This document shows, one piece after another, positions 43,601-51,952 of a stretch of 64,000 nucleotides of DNA. Source of the DNA: VRUE01 sp963732225 (GTDB taxonomy: Bacteria > Actinomycetota > Thermoleophilia > Solirubrobacterales > 70-9); the NCBI GenBank assembly GCA_963732225.1, contig CAVSYR010000002.1:496001-560000 (forward strand), in the 5' to 3' direction. Below the pieces are notes generated by a model. That model had not been told where the DNA came from and did not search any database. It was given only the letters and a program-made list of their open reading frames with translations. Every line of letters begins with the position of its first letter. Position 1 is the stretch's first letter. A program made the position numbers and the translations under genes.

Positions 43601-45972
43601 ATGTAATCGGCACGCCGTTCGCCGACTTGATCATCGGGTCGTCCGCCGCGAATCGCATCGACGCCGGGGCAGGCACAGACATCGTTCGCGGCGGACCGGG
43701 CGATGATCAGATCTACGGAGGAGCGGAAAGCGACTACCTGGACGGCGAAGAAGGCTCGGACGGCGTTCATGGTGGCGCTGGGCCAGGCTTCGATACCTGT
43801 GTGGGCGGCGGCGACGGCAGTTGTGAGGGGAGCAGTGCTGAAGCCGGCGTCGAAGCTCCGTCAACGGAAACGATCTCCGTTGGCGTGTTGGAGCCCGACT
43901 CCGGCTCCGAAGGCGCGGATGTCTATCTGCGCGGGAGCGAACACGCGGACAGCATCACTGCGACCTGGAGCGGCGGAAACGCGCACTTCGTCGCGGCCGG
44001 TGAAGGTACTGGTCGGTTCGATACCGAAGACAACGGTGTTAGCGGGTGCGAAGTCAGCGCGACGGAAGCGACCTGTCCGATCTCAGGATCAAATGCGATC
44101 GTGATCTCGGGCGGATCGGGCCCTGATGTTCTCAAGGCCGTGAAATTCCCGACCGAAATCGTGGCGACCTTGCTCGGTGGGGAGGGTTCGGATGTTCTTC
44201 GCGGAGGCGACCGCAGCGAGGACGTGCTCGTCGATGGGTTCGGGAACGATGAAGACCAACTCTTTGGGAATGGCGAGGATGACGCGATGTTCGAGAACGA
44301 AGGCACTGATCTTCTGAACGGGGGTGCCGGCAATGATCTCTTCGTCTCCTCGACCGTCTGCGACGGCGACACGATCCGTGGCGGTGGCGGCTCAGACAAC
44401 GCCAATTGGGCCCAGCTTGCCGAAGGGGAAGTCGAAAACCCTCATCTCCGGTGGGACCAGGCCCCCTACAACCCCCCAGAACACGGGATCGAAGCTCAGA
44501 TCGCAAATGGAGGGGGGAAAGGGGACCTCGATCGAGAGGGTGGATCTTGTGCCAAAGAAGGCGGGATCTTCAACGTCGAGAATCTCGAGGGATCCCACGG
44601 ACCGGATGTCCTCACCGGAAACAACGATGAAAATGTGCTTTTGGGCCGTTCCGGCAAAGACGTCCTCCGGGGCTTGGGCGGAGAAGATTTGTTGCTCGCC
44701 AACAACCGTGATCCCAAAGGCAAATCCGAACAGGAACGAAAAGATCCGGATGAAGAACTGGATTGCGGCGGAGGCCATGACATCCTCAAGCGCGACCCGG
44801 CAGATGCTGGACATTTCGGAGACTGCGAGCAACATCACTCCGCGAAGGGGGCAGAGTCGCGTATAGCCGGCATCAGCGCGGACCCCAGTGACAGCTTTGA
44901 AGAGCAAGTGGACGAAGAAGCAATTGGATCCGCAGCCGATCCCGAAACTGCGAGCCCGGCCGCCCTTTACCGACTCGACGAGACGAGCGGAGAAGTCGCA
45001 TCGGACTGGACGGACGAGGAATCCGAGACCGCCGGTGCCTACGAAGGTGGCGTCGAACTGGACCAGCCGGGTGCCCTAGCGGAATCTCAAGGCGTTCATC
45101 TCGATGGCGTCGATGGCTACCTCGACCTGACCTCGAACTGGGATCCGGCCAGCGCCTGGGAAGAAACCGAACCATGCGAAACCGTCGGCTACAGCGTCGA
45201 GATGTGGGTGAAATTCGACTCAAGTGCGGAAGGGCGCGAAGAGCTCTTCTCGCGGTCGGCAGGCGCCGACGGGATTGAGGTCTATCGCTCCACGGACGGT
45301 CGCCTTAACTTCAGCGTCTCGAGTCCCGTCGAATCGCCGACAACCCGCACCGACGAACCGGTCAGTGATTCCGAATGGCACCATGTCGTCGCGACGCTCG
45401 AAGAACCCGTTGAATGCAAAGAAGAAGCTAACTTGGCCGCTTCATTCGCCTTCTTTGGGCCTGTCGAAGAAGGCGAGTTCGAACCCCCGCTGATGACACT
45501 CTACGTCGATGGCTTTGCCTACCCGCTTGGCACCCAGTTCGCCCTCCCGGCACCTACGCCGGCCACCGACAACCTCGTCGGTGCGAGGACTACGCTGGGC
45601 GGCCCGACCGACTTCCTGGACGGCGAGGTCGATGACGTGGCGATTTATGAAGAAGCGCTGAACGAGACCGACGTGGCTAGCCACCTGGCGAGCAGCGAAG
45701 CCGAACCTGTCGCGACGATCCTTGCCCCCCCGATCGATCCGACCGATACCGACGAAGACGAAGTTCCTGACAGCGTCGACAACTGTGCTGAAATCTCGAA
45801 CCCAGGACAGGAAGACGCTGACCTCGACGGTGTCGGGGACGCATGTCAGGTCGAATCGGATGAAGACGAAGACGGCATCGCCGATGAAATCGACAACTGT
45901 CCTGAAGCCTCCAACTCCGAACAGATTGATAGCGACGAAAACGGCGTTGGGGATGCGTGCGAGCCAGAATAA
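40645..45972 (+). CDS. Giant exported mosaic protein: NHL, cadherin-like, LamG, RTX and TSP3 domains
   Basis: 1775 residues from GTG 40645 with GGGGAGG 4 nt upstream. A signal peptide ends PAFG. Domains in order: about seven NHL-type blades (35-315; FGSSGSGNGHFFHPAGIAVN and repeats), a cadherin-like/VCBS module (320-410), LamG-like lectin (412-620), a cystine-bearing region (645-760), RTX nonapeptide blocks (about 800-925, 980-1080, 1150-1390), a second LamG (about 1440-1690) and thrombospondin type 3 calcium repeats at the C-terminus (DTDEDEVPDSVDNC, DADLDGVGDAC). Codon use favours GAA over GAG, unlike nearby genes. Probably an adhesin or surface glycan-binding protein. Confidence 0.85.
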   Translation: MKVMKRVVPHVIQVVALILVLAATWATPAFGEGAATYEMSFGSSGSGNGHFFHPAGIAVNEADVWVVDQGHDRVQEFDETGEYLSQFGSSGSKSGEFNRPTSIAVDSIGNLWVADANNNRIEKFDAEGKFLKAVGSEGSGNGEFSGPEGIAADAEGHIWVADTYNGRIQEFNEAGEFVQVISSYGSGEGQVGEPTDIDVGAEGNIWIADWENNRVSAFDQEGKFIRQFGSSGSEAGKFDRPDAIDVDSKGNVWVGDEGNNRVEQFDESGKYLSQFGSGGSAEGEFDFGYPFGVATDSGTHIWVADANNNRVQRWTTAEVPVCHAGGASTEENEALVLGAGALECEGEEPLEYEIVSAPKHGELMSFNASTGAFTYTPNSEFTGFDSFKFAASNSVGKSASKPFSIQVGEIPLEEGIVAAYPFNEDEGNAIHDAANGHDTTFAGPGPTWVQGKYGSALNFVAEDGDAVQVPSDPAFNLTEALTVEAWVRPRVLSSYAPVVTKSRGLYDFSYELLAGGTKWGVPAAFLFHEEYPDAQANGSAELPPETWTHLAMTYNGEVMRLYINGKLADAQSSATPHSGEGALNIGIGSSSGSAFDGKIDEVRIYDRTLSGAEIEKGMSTPIEGSEGSEDPEEPEGPGECELPRLHVSGSAADEEIPGAALKVWAPSGSNQCAENGELSRLAQVQVSIDEEPVFSEARNCERPNDPCGSGFTRTIQLPYEKLIGSHLIEVTGKDQQGNSLEAVVYSEETPEEGTVARAPTEAEASTSPEDCSTPRNRGDRSQKNPHGYRIKKGVLYGTPCADIIGTHKNIRVYYGMKGNDLIRAGAKTKEFILGGAGNDMVFGGRGTDVIFGGDGADRLDAGTGDDRLFGQDGNDTMIGGPGEDLLRGEEGDDLVRGGTTIDTLSGGGGHNTLSYADGTTPGFEADPEAGSENEQTTVVPNFPKRGEERGVYVNLSDDPATIGDDSGVARFGGGSDKFTKAPGFQNVIGTPFADLIIGSSAANRIDAGAGTDIVRGGPGDDQIYGGAESDYLDGEEGSDGVHGGAGPGFDTCVGGGDGSCEGSSAEAGVEAPSTETISVGVLEPDSGSEGADVYLRGSEHADSITATWSGGNAHFVAAGEGTGRFDTEDNGVSGCEVSATEATCPISGSNAIVISGGSGPDVLKAVKFPTEIVATLLGGEGSDVLRGGDRSEDVLVDGFGNDEDQLFGNGEDDAMFENEGTDLLNGGAGNDLFVSSTVCDGDTIRGGGGSDNANWAQLAEGEVENPHLRWDQAPYNPPEHGIEAQIANGGGKGDLDREGGSCAKEGGIFNVENLEGSHGPDVLTGNNDENVLLGRSGKDVLRGLGGEDLLLANNRDPKGKSEQERKDPDEELDCGGGHDILKRDPADAGHFGDCEQHHSAKGAESRIAGISADPSDSFEEQVDEEAIGSAADPETASPAALYRLDETSGEVASDWTDEESETAGAYEGGVELDQPGALAESQGVHLDGVDGYLDLTSNWDPASAWEETEPCETVGYSVEMWVKFDSSAEGREELFSRSAGADGIEVYRSTDGRLNFSVSSPVESPTTRTDEPVSDSEWHHVVATLEEPVECKEEANLAASFAFFGPVEEGEFEPPLMTLYVDGFAYPLGTQFALPAPTPATDNLVGARTTLGGPTDFLDGEVDDVAIYEEALNETDVASHLASSEAEPVATILAPPIDPTDTDEDEVPDSVDNCAEISNPGQEDADLDGVGDACQVESDEDEDGIADEIDNCPEASNSEQIDSDENGVGDACEPE

Positions 45973-46074
45973 GCAGTTGCTGTACGGAAGAACAGCCACT
46001 TAGGGAAACTCCAGGCTGGATCTGTTGTTGCCGATACAGACAACAACAGCGAGGAATTGACAAATGGAGGTCGA

Positions 46075-47427
46075 GTGTTGAGGAGTGCGAAGGTTTGGCT
46101 TGCCCGCTTGGTGGCGGCTGCGATCCTCGCTGCATTGGTAGTGCCGGCGCCCACCCTGGCCGCGGGCAGTCCGCTCGACCCCTCGTTTGGAGATGACGGG
46201 ATTGAGTTGACCCCGGCCTCCGACTATCTGGAAGAGGGAGAAATCCATGCGTTGGCGCGAGACGCCAAGGGCAGGATCCTCGCTGTTGGAGAGAATGGCG
46301 TCGAAGAATTCGCCCTTCTGCGCTACCGGCCTAATGGCTCGTTGGACCCCGCGCTCCGTGGCGAGAACCCCCTCCCCGGCGGCGGACTGGTCACAACCGG
46401 CATGTTCGGCGATGCGGTTGCCCGAGCCCTTGTTCTCCAGTCAGACGGTAAGATCGTCGTGGCTGGCTCAAACTCACAAGGCTCGGGCTTCGGTTCCGAC
46501 GGAGCTTTTGCTTTGGTTCGCTACCTTCCAGATGGGTCCCGAGACTCTGGCTTTGGCCATGACGGACGCGTGCTCCACGGCCTGCCGGGAATCGAAAACG
46601 GGGGCGCCTTCGCTGTCGGTCTTCAATCGAACGGGCGGATCGTCGTCGGTGGATTTCACGAAGTGTCGGGAGGCTGGACCGAAGGGCTGTTGGTTGGGTT
46701 CAAATCAAACGGTGCAATTGACCGCAGCTTTGGTCGTGCCGGCGAAGTATCCCTCGTCGCGGGGCGAAAGGGGTATGTGTGGATCACCAGCCTGCGCGTG
46801 CTCCCCAATGACCGTATCCTGCTCGCTGGCGAATGGAACGGCCACTTCCTCGTCGCTCGGCTACTGCCCAACGGCCGGCCAGACCCCAGCTTTGGTGGTG
46901 ATGGCCGGGTCGTGACGGATGTGGGTGGCGCTTGCAACTGTGCTTACGCAACCTCCCTTACGCAATCTCAAGGGCGAATTCTGGTCGCTGGCAGCTCGGT
47001 TGAGGACGGCCAGCGGCTTGGGGTAGTCATCAGCTACCGCCGCAACGGCACCATCGATAAGAGCTTCGGCCAGAATGGCGTGATGCGTATACGTCGCGGC
47101 GGTGAGCTTGCTCTGAAGGCAATCGCCTCTGGAAAAGACGGCCGTTTGGTCGCCGCTGGCTACTACTACCCATTGGGGAGGAGTGGACCGCAAGCAGTGG
47201 CTCTGCGGATTCGGCCCAACGGACTGCTTGATTCCAGCTTCGGCCACTCGGGGCTGTTCGTCCATAACTTCCCTCGCGGCAGCGTGGCGTCTGCCGCGCT
47301 CACCCAGCCCAACGGCCGCGTCTTGATCGCCGGAAGGGCCTCCGTCAAGCCACCCGAATTCTCTGAAAGCGAATCGGCCCTAGATGGTGCTCAATTCATG
47401 CTGATGCGGCTCCTGCCGCGGGCTTAG
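46075..47427 (+). CDS. Exported delta-60 repeat protein
   Basis: 450 residues from GTG 46075; TTG 46078 has better spacing (7 nt) from GGAGG 46066-46070 and may be used. Signal peptide ends PTLA. Seven repeats, each of about 55-60 residues, carry the family motif D-x-x-F-G-x-x-G (LDPSFGDDGIELT, DSGFGHDGRVL, DRSFGRAGEVSL, DPSFGGDGRVVTD, DKSFGQNGVMRI, DSSFGHSGLFVH), with ILVAG and RPNG strands between, a seven-bladed propeller plan. It lies 102 nt downstream of the giant protein, in the same direction. Function unknown. Confidence 0.8.
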   Translation: MLRSAKVWLARLVAAAILAALVVPAPTLAAGSPLDPSFGDDGIELTPASDYLEEGEIHALARDAKGRILAVGENGVEEFALLRYRPNGSLDPALRGENPLPGGGLVTTGMFGDAVARALVLQSDGKIVVAGSNSQGSGFGSDGAFALVRYLPDGSRDSGFGHDGRVLHGLPGIENGGAFAVGLQSNGRIVVGGFHEVSGGWTEGLLVGFKSNGAIDRSFGRAGEVSLVAGRKGYVWITSLRVLPNDRILLAGEWNGHFLVARLLPNGRPDPSFGGDGRVVTDVGGACNCAYATSLTQSQGRILVAGSSVEDGQRLGVVISYRRNGTIDKSFGQNGVMRIRRGGELALKAIASGKDGRLVAAGYYYPLGRSGPQAVALRIRPNGLLDSSFGHSGLFVHNFPRGSVASAALTQPNGRVLIAGRASVKPPEFSESESALDGAQFMLMRLLPRA

Positions 47428-47612
47428 CTTTCAAGGTCAAGGAAGCGCGGGAAGATCGGTAGAGAGGTTTGGTTCCAAGGCGTCGCGGATCGCGGTGTGC
47501 CACAACCGCGCCACGGCCTGCCATGGGAACCGGATTCAGTCGGATCTAACCGGACTAGGATGCGGTCTCGTCGGACCTCCGCAAACCGCCCCAGCAAGCC
47601 AAATCTGAGGCG

Positions 47613-47672
47613 ATCAGCGGAGGGGGAGGGATTCGAACCCTCGAGACGCCGTTAGACGCCTGCCGGTTTTCA
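47613..47672 (-). repeat. Right attachment repeat of island 1, inside tRNA-Ser(TGA)
   Basis: Direct copy of 40434-40493 (58/60). The homology ends at the anticodon of the intact tRNA gene. Confidence 0.85.
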
Positions 47673-47706
47673 AGACCGGTGCATTCAACCGCTCTGCCAC
47701 CCCTCC
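47618..47706 (-). tRNA. tRNA-Ser (anticodon TGA)
   Basis: 89 nt on the minus strand. Acceptor stem GGAGGGG/CCCCTCC, D arm, anticodon stem CCGGT/ACCGG with loop CTTGAAA (anticodon TGA), a long type II variable arm, and T arm GAGGG-TTCGAAT-CCCTC. Discriminator G; no CCA is encoded. It is the target of island 1. Confidence 0.95.
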
Positions 47707-47782
47707 GGGGAGTAGGCGATCTGCCGATGCTAGACGCGACGGCCCACGACTGTGATCGCTCCAGATGATTGTATTGTCTGCA

Positions 47783-48937
47783 ATGCGTCGATTGCTCATA
47801 CTTGCCTCGGCGATGGTCTTCTTCGACGTCGTCTTCTTCTCGGCCATCGCGCCGCTGCTTCCCGATTACGTCTCCGAGCTCGGCTTGAGCAAGGCGCAGG
47901 CCGGAGTTCTCTCGGCTTCCTACGCGGCGGGCACCCTCGTCTTCTCCTTGCCTGCGGGGTTGGTGGCGGCCGGATTTGGGCCGCGGCGCACCGTGATCTC
48001 GGGGCTGTTCCTGCTCGGGATCGCCAGCGTCGCCTTCGGCTTTGCCCACCAGTTCCTGCTGCTTGACCTGGCCCGCTTTGCCCAGGGTGCTGCCGGGGCG
48101 CTGATCTGGTCCGGCGCGCTGACCTGGCTGGTCAGCGCCGCGCCGGCCGAGAAGCGTGGCTCGATCATCGGCACGGCGTTGGGCACTGCCGTCGCCGGCG
48201 CCCTCTTCGGCCCCGCCTTGGGCGCGTTGGCGGCCACGGTGGGGACCGAATGGGTTTTCAGCGGCGTGCTCCTGGTCGCCCTCGGCCTTGCCGCCTTCGC
48301 CGCCCGCCTGCCAGAGGCCGAGGCGCCCGAACGTCAGGACCTGCGCGAGGTCGCCGAGACGATCCTCACCCGGCCGATCCTGCTTGCGACCGCCTTCGTC
48401 GCCATTCCCTCGGTGATGTTCGGCGCGGTCGAGGTGCTGGTGCCGCTGCAGATCGCCGACCTCGGCGGCGGCCACGCGCTGATCGCCGCCGGCTTCATCG
48501 CCGGCGCCGCCCTGGAGGCGGTCCTGGCGCCGCTCGCCGGCAGCTATTCCGACCGGGCCGGGCGGCGGGCTCCCTTCATGCTCGGCCTCAGCATCTGTGC
48601 GGTGGCGATGGCCGCGGTGGCGATCGGGCAGGCGATGGGAGTCGTGATGGCCGGCTTGATTCTCACCTCGCTCGGCGGCGGCATCTGCTTCACGCCGGCC
48701 CTGACCATGCTCTCCGAGATGGCTGAGTCCAGTCGCCTGCATCAGGGCTTCGCCGCGGGCCTCTCCAACATGGCCTGGGCCGCGGGCCAGGTGATCGGCG
48801 GCCTCGCCGGCGGGGCCGCGGCCAGCATTGCCGGCAACGCGGTTCCGAGCCTGGCGATCATCGTCCTCTTGGTTGGCACGGTCTTCTACTCGTTCCACGC
48901 GCTGGCGCCACCGGCGATTAGAACAGTCGAGGGCTGA
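47783..48937 (+). CDS. MFS transporter
   Basis: 384 residues from ATG 47783 (TATTGT lies 5 nt upstream; ATG 47765 would add six residues). Twelve hydrophobic segments in two halves; after helix 2 is the MFS signature-like GLVAAGFGPRRTV, and between halves a polar loop PEAEAPERQDLREVAETI. The second half shows GSYSDRAGRRAPF, the matching loop motif. The pattern with a deep second-half repeat suggests a drug or sugar efflux exporter of the DHA1 type; the substrate is unknown. Starts just after the tRNA-Ser at the island edge. Confidence 0.85.
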   Translation: MRRLLILASAMVFFDVVFFSAIAPLLPDYVSELGLSKAQAGVLSASYAAGTLVFSLPAGLVAAGFGPRRTVISGLFLLGIASVAFGFAHQFLLLDLARFAQGAAGALIWSGALTWLVSAAPAEKRGSIIGTALGTAVAGALFGPALGALAATVGTEWVFSGVLLVALGLAAFAARLPEAEAPERQDLREVAETILTRPILLATAFVAIPSVMFGAVEVLVPLQIADLGGGHALIAAGFIAGAALEAVLAPLAGSYSDRAGRRAPFMLGLSICAVAMAAVAIGQAMGVVMAGLILTSLGGGICFTPALTMLSEMAESSRLHQGFAAGLSNMAWAAGQVIGGLAGGAAASIAGNAVPSLAIIVLLVGTVFYSFHALAPPAIRTVEG

Positions 48938-48943
48938 CCGGAC

Positions 48944-48949
48944 TAGGCT
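48944..48949 (+). promoter_or_regulatory. -10 hexamer TAGGCT, leaderless promoter of the FAD oxidase gene
   Basis: TAGGCT ends 8 nt before ATG 48958. Confidence 0.5.
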
Positions 48950-48957
48950 CTCCGAGC

Positions 48958-50283
48958 ATGTCTTCTGGTGTTGAGGCGGGGGGGTCGAGGAGCACCTGGC
49001 GCAATTGGGCCGGCGATCAGTCCTGCATCCCCTTCGAGCGGGTCCGGCCGGCCGATCGCGAGGAGCTCGCCGCGGTGGTGATGGCGGCCGCTGCGGCCGG
49101 GCGCAAGGTCAGCGTCGTCGCCAGTGGCCACTCCTTCACCGAGACGGCAATGACTGACGGCACGATGATCGACGCCGGGGGGCTCAGCGGCGTGCTCGAG
49201 GCCGATCGCTCTTCCCGCCTGGTCAAGGTGGGGGCGGGCACGGTGCTTGCCGACCTCAACGAGCGGCTGCACGAGCTCGGCCTGGCGATGGAGAACCTCG
49301 GCGACATCGATCGCCAGACCGTCGCCGGCGCGATCTCGACCGGCACCCACGGCACCGGCGCCAAGCTGCGCAACATCTCCTCCCAGGTGGTGGCGATGGA
49401 GTTGGTCCTCGCCGACGGCTCGGTTCGCGAGCTGACCGCGGAGAGCGATCCCGAGCTGTTGCGCGCGGCGCGGGTAAGCATCGGCGCCCTGGGGGCGATC
49501 TGCTCGGTGACCCTGCGTTGCGTTCCAGCCTTCACCCTGCACCGGGTCGACAAGCCCGCTCCGCGCGAGGAGGTGTTCGCCAACTTCCAGGAGCGAGCCG
49601 ACGCGCACGAGCACTTCGAGCTCTTCACCTTCCCCTACGCGGACTCGGCGCTGGTCCTCGAGCGCAACACGACCGAGGGGCCGTCCCGCCCCCGCGGTCG
49701 CACCGCCGCCTTCCTCAACGACGTCGTGCTCGAGAACTGGGCGTTGGAGGCGGTATCGGCTGCCGGCAAGGCGATGCCGCGGGCGATTCCCTCGCTCTCG
49801 CGCTTCGCTGCCCGGCTTGCCTCCGGCAGCACCTCGATCGACCGCAGCGACCGGATCTTCGCCAACGAGCGCCGCGTCCGCTTCACCGAGATGGAGTACG
49901 GGGTGCCGCGCGAGCACGGCCCCGAGGCGGCGCGCCGGGTGATCGATTGGATTCGCGCCAACCGCTATCCCGTCTTCTTCCCGATCGAGATGCGAGTGAC
50001 CGCCGCCGACGACGCCCTGCTCAGCCCCTCGCACGAGCGCGACACCGCCTACATCGCCGTGCACCAGTACCGCGGCATGGAGTGGCGGCCGTACTTCGAA
50101 GCGGTCGAGGCGATCATGAACGAGTACGGCGGCCGTCCCCACTGGGGCAAGCGCCACTTCCAGACCGCCGCGACCCTGGCGGAGCGCTACCCACGTTGGG
50201 CCGATTTCCAGGCGGCGCGTGAGCAACTCGACCCGGGCCGCACCTTCACCAACGAGTACGCCGAGCGCGTCCTCGGCCCCTAG
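48958..50283 (+). CDS. FAD-linked sugar-lactone oxidase (VAO family)
   Basis: 441 residues. The N-terminal PCMH FAD-binding domain has VVMAAAAAGRKVSVVASGHSFTETAMTDG (GHS) and GAISTGTHGTG, and the C-terminal ALO domain ends with GGRPHWGKRHFQTAATLAERYPRW, a hallmark of L-gulono- or D-arabinono-1,4-lactone oxidases and alditol oxidases. Reaction: oxidation of a sugar lactone or polyol, giving hydrogen peroxide or reduced electron carrier. It is convergent, with a 6-nt gap, with a PLP enzyme, a neighbourhood often seen in actinobacteria. Confidence 0.88.
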   Translation: MSSGVEAGGSRSTWRNWAGDQSCIPFERVRPADREELAAVVMAAAAAGRKVSVVASGHSFTETAMTDGTMIDAGGLSGVLEADRSSRLVKVGAGTVLADLNERLHELGLAMENLGDIDRQTVAGAISTGTHGTGAKLRNISSQVVAMELVLADGSVRELTAESDPELLRAARVSIGALGAICSVTLRCVPAFTLHRVDKPAPREEVFANFQERADAHEHFELFTFPYADSALVLERNTTEGPSRPRGRTAAFLNDVVLENWALEAVSAAGKAMPRAIPSLSRFAARLASGSTSIDRSDRIFANERRVRFTEMEYGVPREHGPEAARRVIDWIRANRYPVFFPIEMRVTAADDALLSPSHERDTAYIAVHQYRGMEWRPYFEAVEAIMNEYGGRPHWGKRHFQTAATLAERYPRWADFQAAREQLDPGRTFTNEYAERVLGP

Positions 50284-50289
50284 CTGCAC

Positions 50290-51492
50290 CTAGAGGAAAG
50301 TCTTACCCTCGCCGCGATAGGTGGGGACGACGTCGACGATCTCCTCGCCTTCGACTAGGTGCAGAGCGTCGAAGCGCTCGCAGAGCTCGCCTGCCTTGGC
50401 GTGGCGCATGTAGATGCGGTCGCCGACCTGAAGGTTGGCTGCGGGGGCGCCGCTGAGTGGTGTCTGCACCTCGCCGGCGCCCTCCTCGGGGTCGAGCTCG
50501 AGTCCCGGCGGCAGCCAGGGAGAGGGAACGCGCGAGGGGTCGCCGCTGCCGGAGGCCAGGTAGCCGCCACCCAGCGCGGTGGCGATCGCGGGGTTGGGCT
50601 TGCGCACGATCGGCAGCGCGTAGCCGGCGGCCGGGGTGAGGCTGAAGCGGCTGTAAGCATCGAAGAGGGTGGGGGCGTAGAAGCCCGAGCCGGCGGCGAT
50701 CTCGGTGACCGCGTCCTCGGCTCCGGTCAGCTCGAGGCTGCCGGTGCCGCCGCCGTTGACGATCGGCAACTCGGCGAACTCGCGGATCGCAGCGACCACG
50801 GCGGCCCGGCGCTCGGCCAGCTCGGCGGCGGAGCGCCGCTGCATCGAGCGGATCGCGGCGCCTCGCAGTCGCCGGCCCGGTGGCCGGTCGCCGACGCCGG
50901 CGATCTGGCCCTCGTAGGCCATCAGGGCGGCCAGCTTCAGCTGTGGACGCCGCTCGATCTCGCGCGCCAGCTCGACCGCCTGCTCGACGGTGTGGACTGG
51001 GGAGCGCTTGGGCCCGACCTTGATCCGCCCGCCCGCAGCCCACCAGCTGGCGTCGAGCTCGATGCAGACCCGTACCGGCGAGGCTCCGGCGCCGAGCACC
51101 GACTCGATCGCGTCGAAGTGCTCTGTGCAGTCGACCATCACGATCGGTGCGCCCTCGGGGTTGGCGACCGAGCGCAGCGCCAGTTCCTCGAGCGCGCCGG
51201 CATCCGCGGTCGGGTAAGCGAGCAGCAGGTTCTCGAAGCCTTCCTCGGCTAGCCAGAGTGTCTCTGGCAGGGTGAAGGTCATCAGGCCGGTGTAGCGCTC
51301 GTCGCGGGCGAGGATCCGCTCGATCAGCGCTCGGCAGCGCAGCGACTTGCTCGCCACCCGGATCGGCTTCGACCCCGCCCGGGCCAGCATCGCGTCGCTG
51401 TTGGACCACATCGCGTCGAGGTCGACGAAGGCAAACGGTGCCTCCACCTCGGCGAAGATCTGCTCGAATTGCTCGTGCGAGCGGTCGGACAC
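50290..51492 (-). CDS. PLP-dependent alanine racemase-N-like enzyme (D-threonine aldolase or amino acid deaminase/aldolase type)
   Basis: 400 residues from GTG 51492, with TAGTCT 6 nt upstream. The barrel begins with APFAFVDLDAMWSN, the PLP lysine lies in PIRVASKSLRC (about residue 47), then TFTLPETLWL, IVMVDC, VCIELDASWWAAGGRIKVG, and LAALMAYEGQIAG. The C-terminal beta domain ends VVPTYRGEGKTFL with the metal-binding HAKAGE region. Closest are fold-III aldolases and the actinobacterial amino acid deaminases; exact substrate unclear. Convergent with the FAD oxidase. Confidence 0.82.
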   Translation of the reverse strand: MSDRSHEQFEQIFAEVEAPFAFVDLDAMWSNSDAMLARAGSKPIRVASKSLRCRALIERILARDERYTGLMTFTLPETLWLAEEGFENLLLAYPTADAGALEELALRSVANPEGAPIVMVDCTEHFDAIESVLGAGASPVRVCIELDASWWAAGGRIKVGPKRSPVHTVEQAVELAREIERRPQLKLAALMAYEGQIAGVGDRPPGRRLRGAAIRSMQRRSAAELAERRAAVVAAIREFAELPIVNGGGTGSLELTGAEDAVTEIAAGSGFYAPTLFDAYSRFSLTPAAGYALPIVRKPNPAIATALGGGYLASGSGDPSRVPSPWLPPGLELDPEEGAGEVQTPLSGAPAANLQVGDRIYMRHAKAGELCERFDALHLVEGEEIVDVVPTYRGEGKTFL

Positions 51493-51498
51493 GACACG

Positions 51499-51504
51499 AG
51501 ACTA
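51499..51504 (-). promoter_or_regulatory. -10 hexamer TAGTCT, leaderless promoter of the PLP enzyme
   Basis: Read on the minus strand, TAGTCT ends 6 nt before GTG 51492. Confidence 0.45.
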
Positions 51505-51548
51505 ACCGCGCCGTACCCCGTGAGTTCCTACAATCGGGCCGAATGCCC

Positions 51549-51637
51549 GGAGAGGTGGCCGAGTGGCTGAAGGCACTCGCCTGCTAAGCGAGTAGGGGGC
51601 GCAAGCTCTCTCGAGGGTTCGAATCCCTCCCTCTCCG
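51549..51637 (+). tRNA. tRNA-Ser (anticodon GCT)
   Basis: 89 nt. Acceptor GGAGAGG/CCTCTCC, anticodon stem ACTCGC..GCGAGT with loop CTGCTAA (anticodon GCT), a long variable arm, and T arm GAGGG-TTCGAAT-CCCTC. Discriminator G, no encoded CCA. No duplicated 3' fragment of this tRNA is seen in the window. Confidence 0.95.
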
Positions 51638-51952
51638 CTCCCAGCGGCGGTCGATGTGCCGGCCCACCGCGGTGGCGTTGCCCGTCTCCAAGCACATCGG
51701 GGACGGGGCATGACCCCTTCTATGGGGACTATTAGGTCTCATGGATGCTTGCGTCATCCATGGTCGTACGTGGGTCCGAGGGCAGCACCCCGACACCACG
51801 CCGACGCCCCGTCCCCAGTTGCAATTTATATCTGCTCGGCGGCGGAACCGCTTGGAGGAACTCGTCTTTTCCGAAGCACCCTGCGCAAAGGCCGCCATTT
51901 GCAGGAATTTAACTGGGCAAAAACGTTTGGTGCAGCGAACGGATTTTCCTGC
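51638..51952. other. Intergenic region between tRNA-Ser(GCT) and the P450 gene
   Basis: 315 bases. Contains two small palindromes, CCACCGCGGTGG (51664-51675) and ATGGATG-N7-CATCCAT (about 51740-51760), and an AT-richer stretch. A frame on either strand covers it, but both are shadows of the tRNA or P450. No gene recognised. Confidence 0.5.

Larger units (their letters stand above)
40434..47672. mobile_element. Island 1: 7.2-kb element bounded by tRNA-Ser(TGA) 3' repeats
   Basis: Direct 60-bp repeats (40434-40493, 47613-47672) bracket two genes for large exported repeat proteins. The intact tRNA lies at the right edge with its 3' end facing inward, and the displaced 3' half at the left edge, as expected for integrase-mediated insertion at a tRNA. 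No integrase remains. The first gene prefers GAA for Glu and has more A/T third positions than neighbours, a sign of transfer. Confidence 0.75.

Noticed and set aside
47614..47847. Minus-strand frame with ERLNAPVLKTG and SRGFESLPLR
   Set aside because: Sense-strand translation of tRNA-Ser(TGA), a known artefact.
51584..51898. Minus-strand frame containing GRDSNPRESLRPLLA
   Set aside because: Antisense translation of tRNA-Ser(GCT); such peptides are common annotation artefacts.
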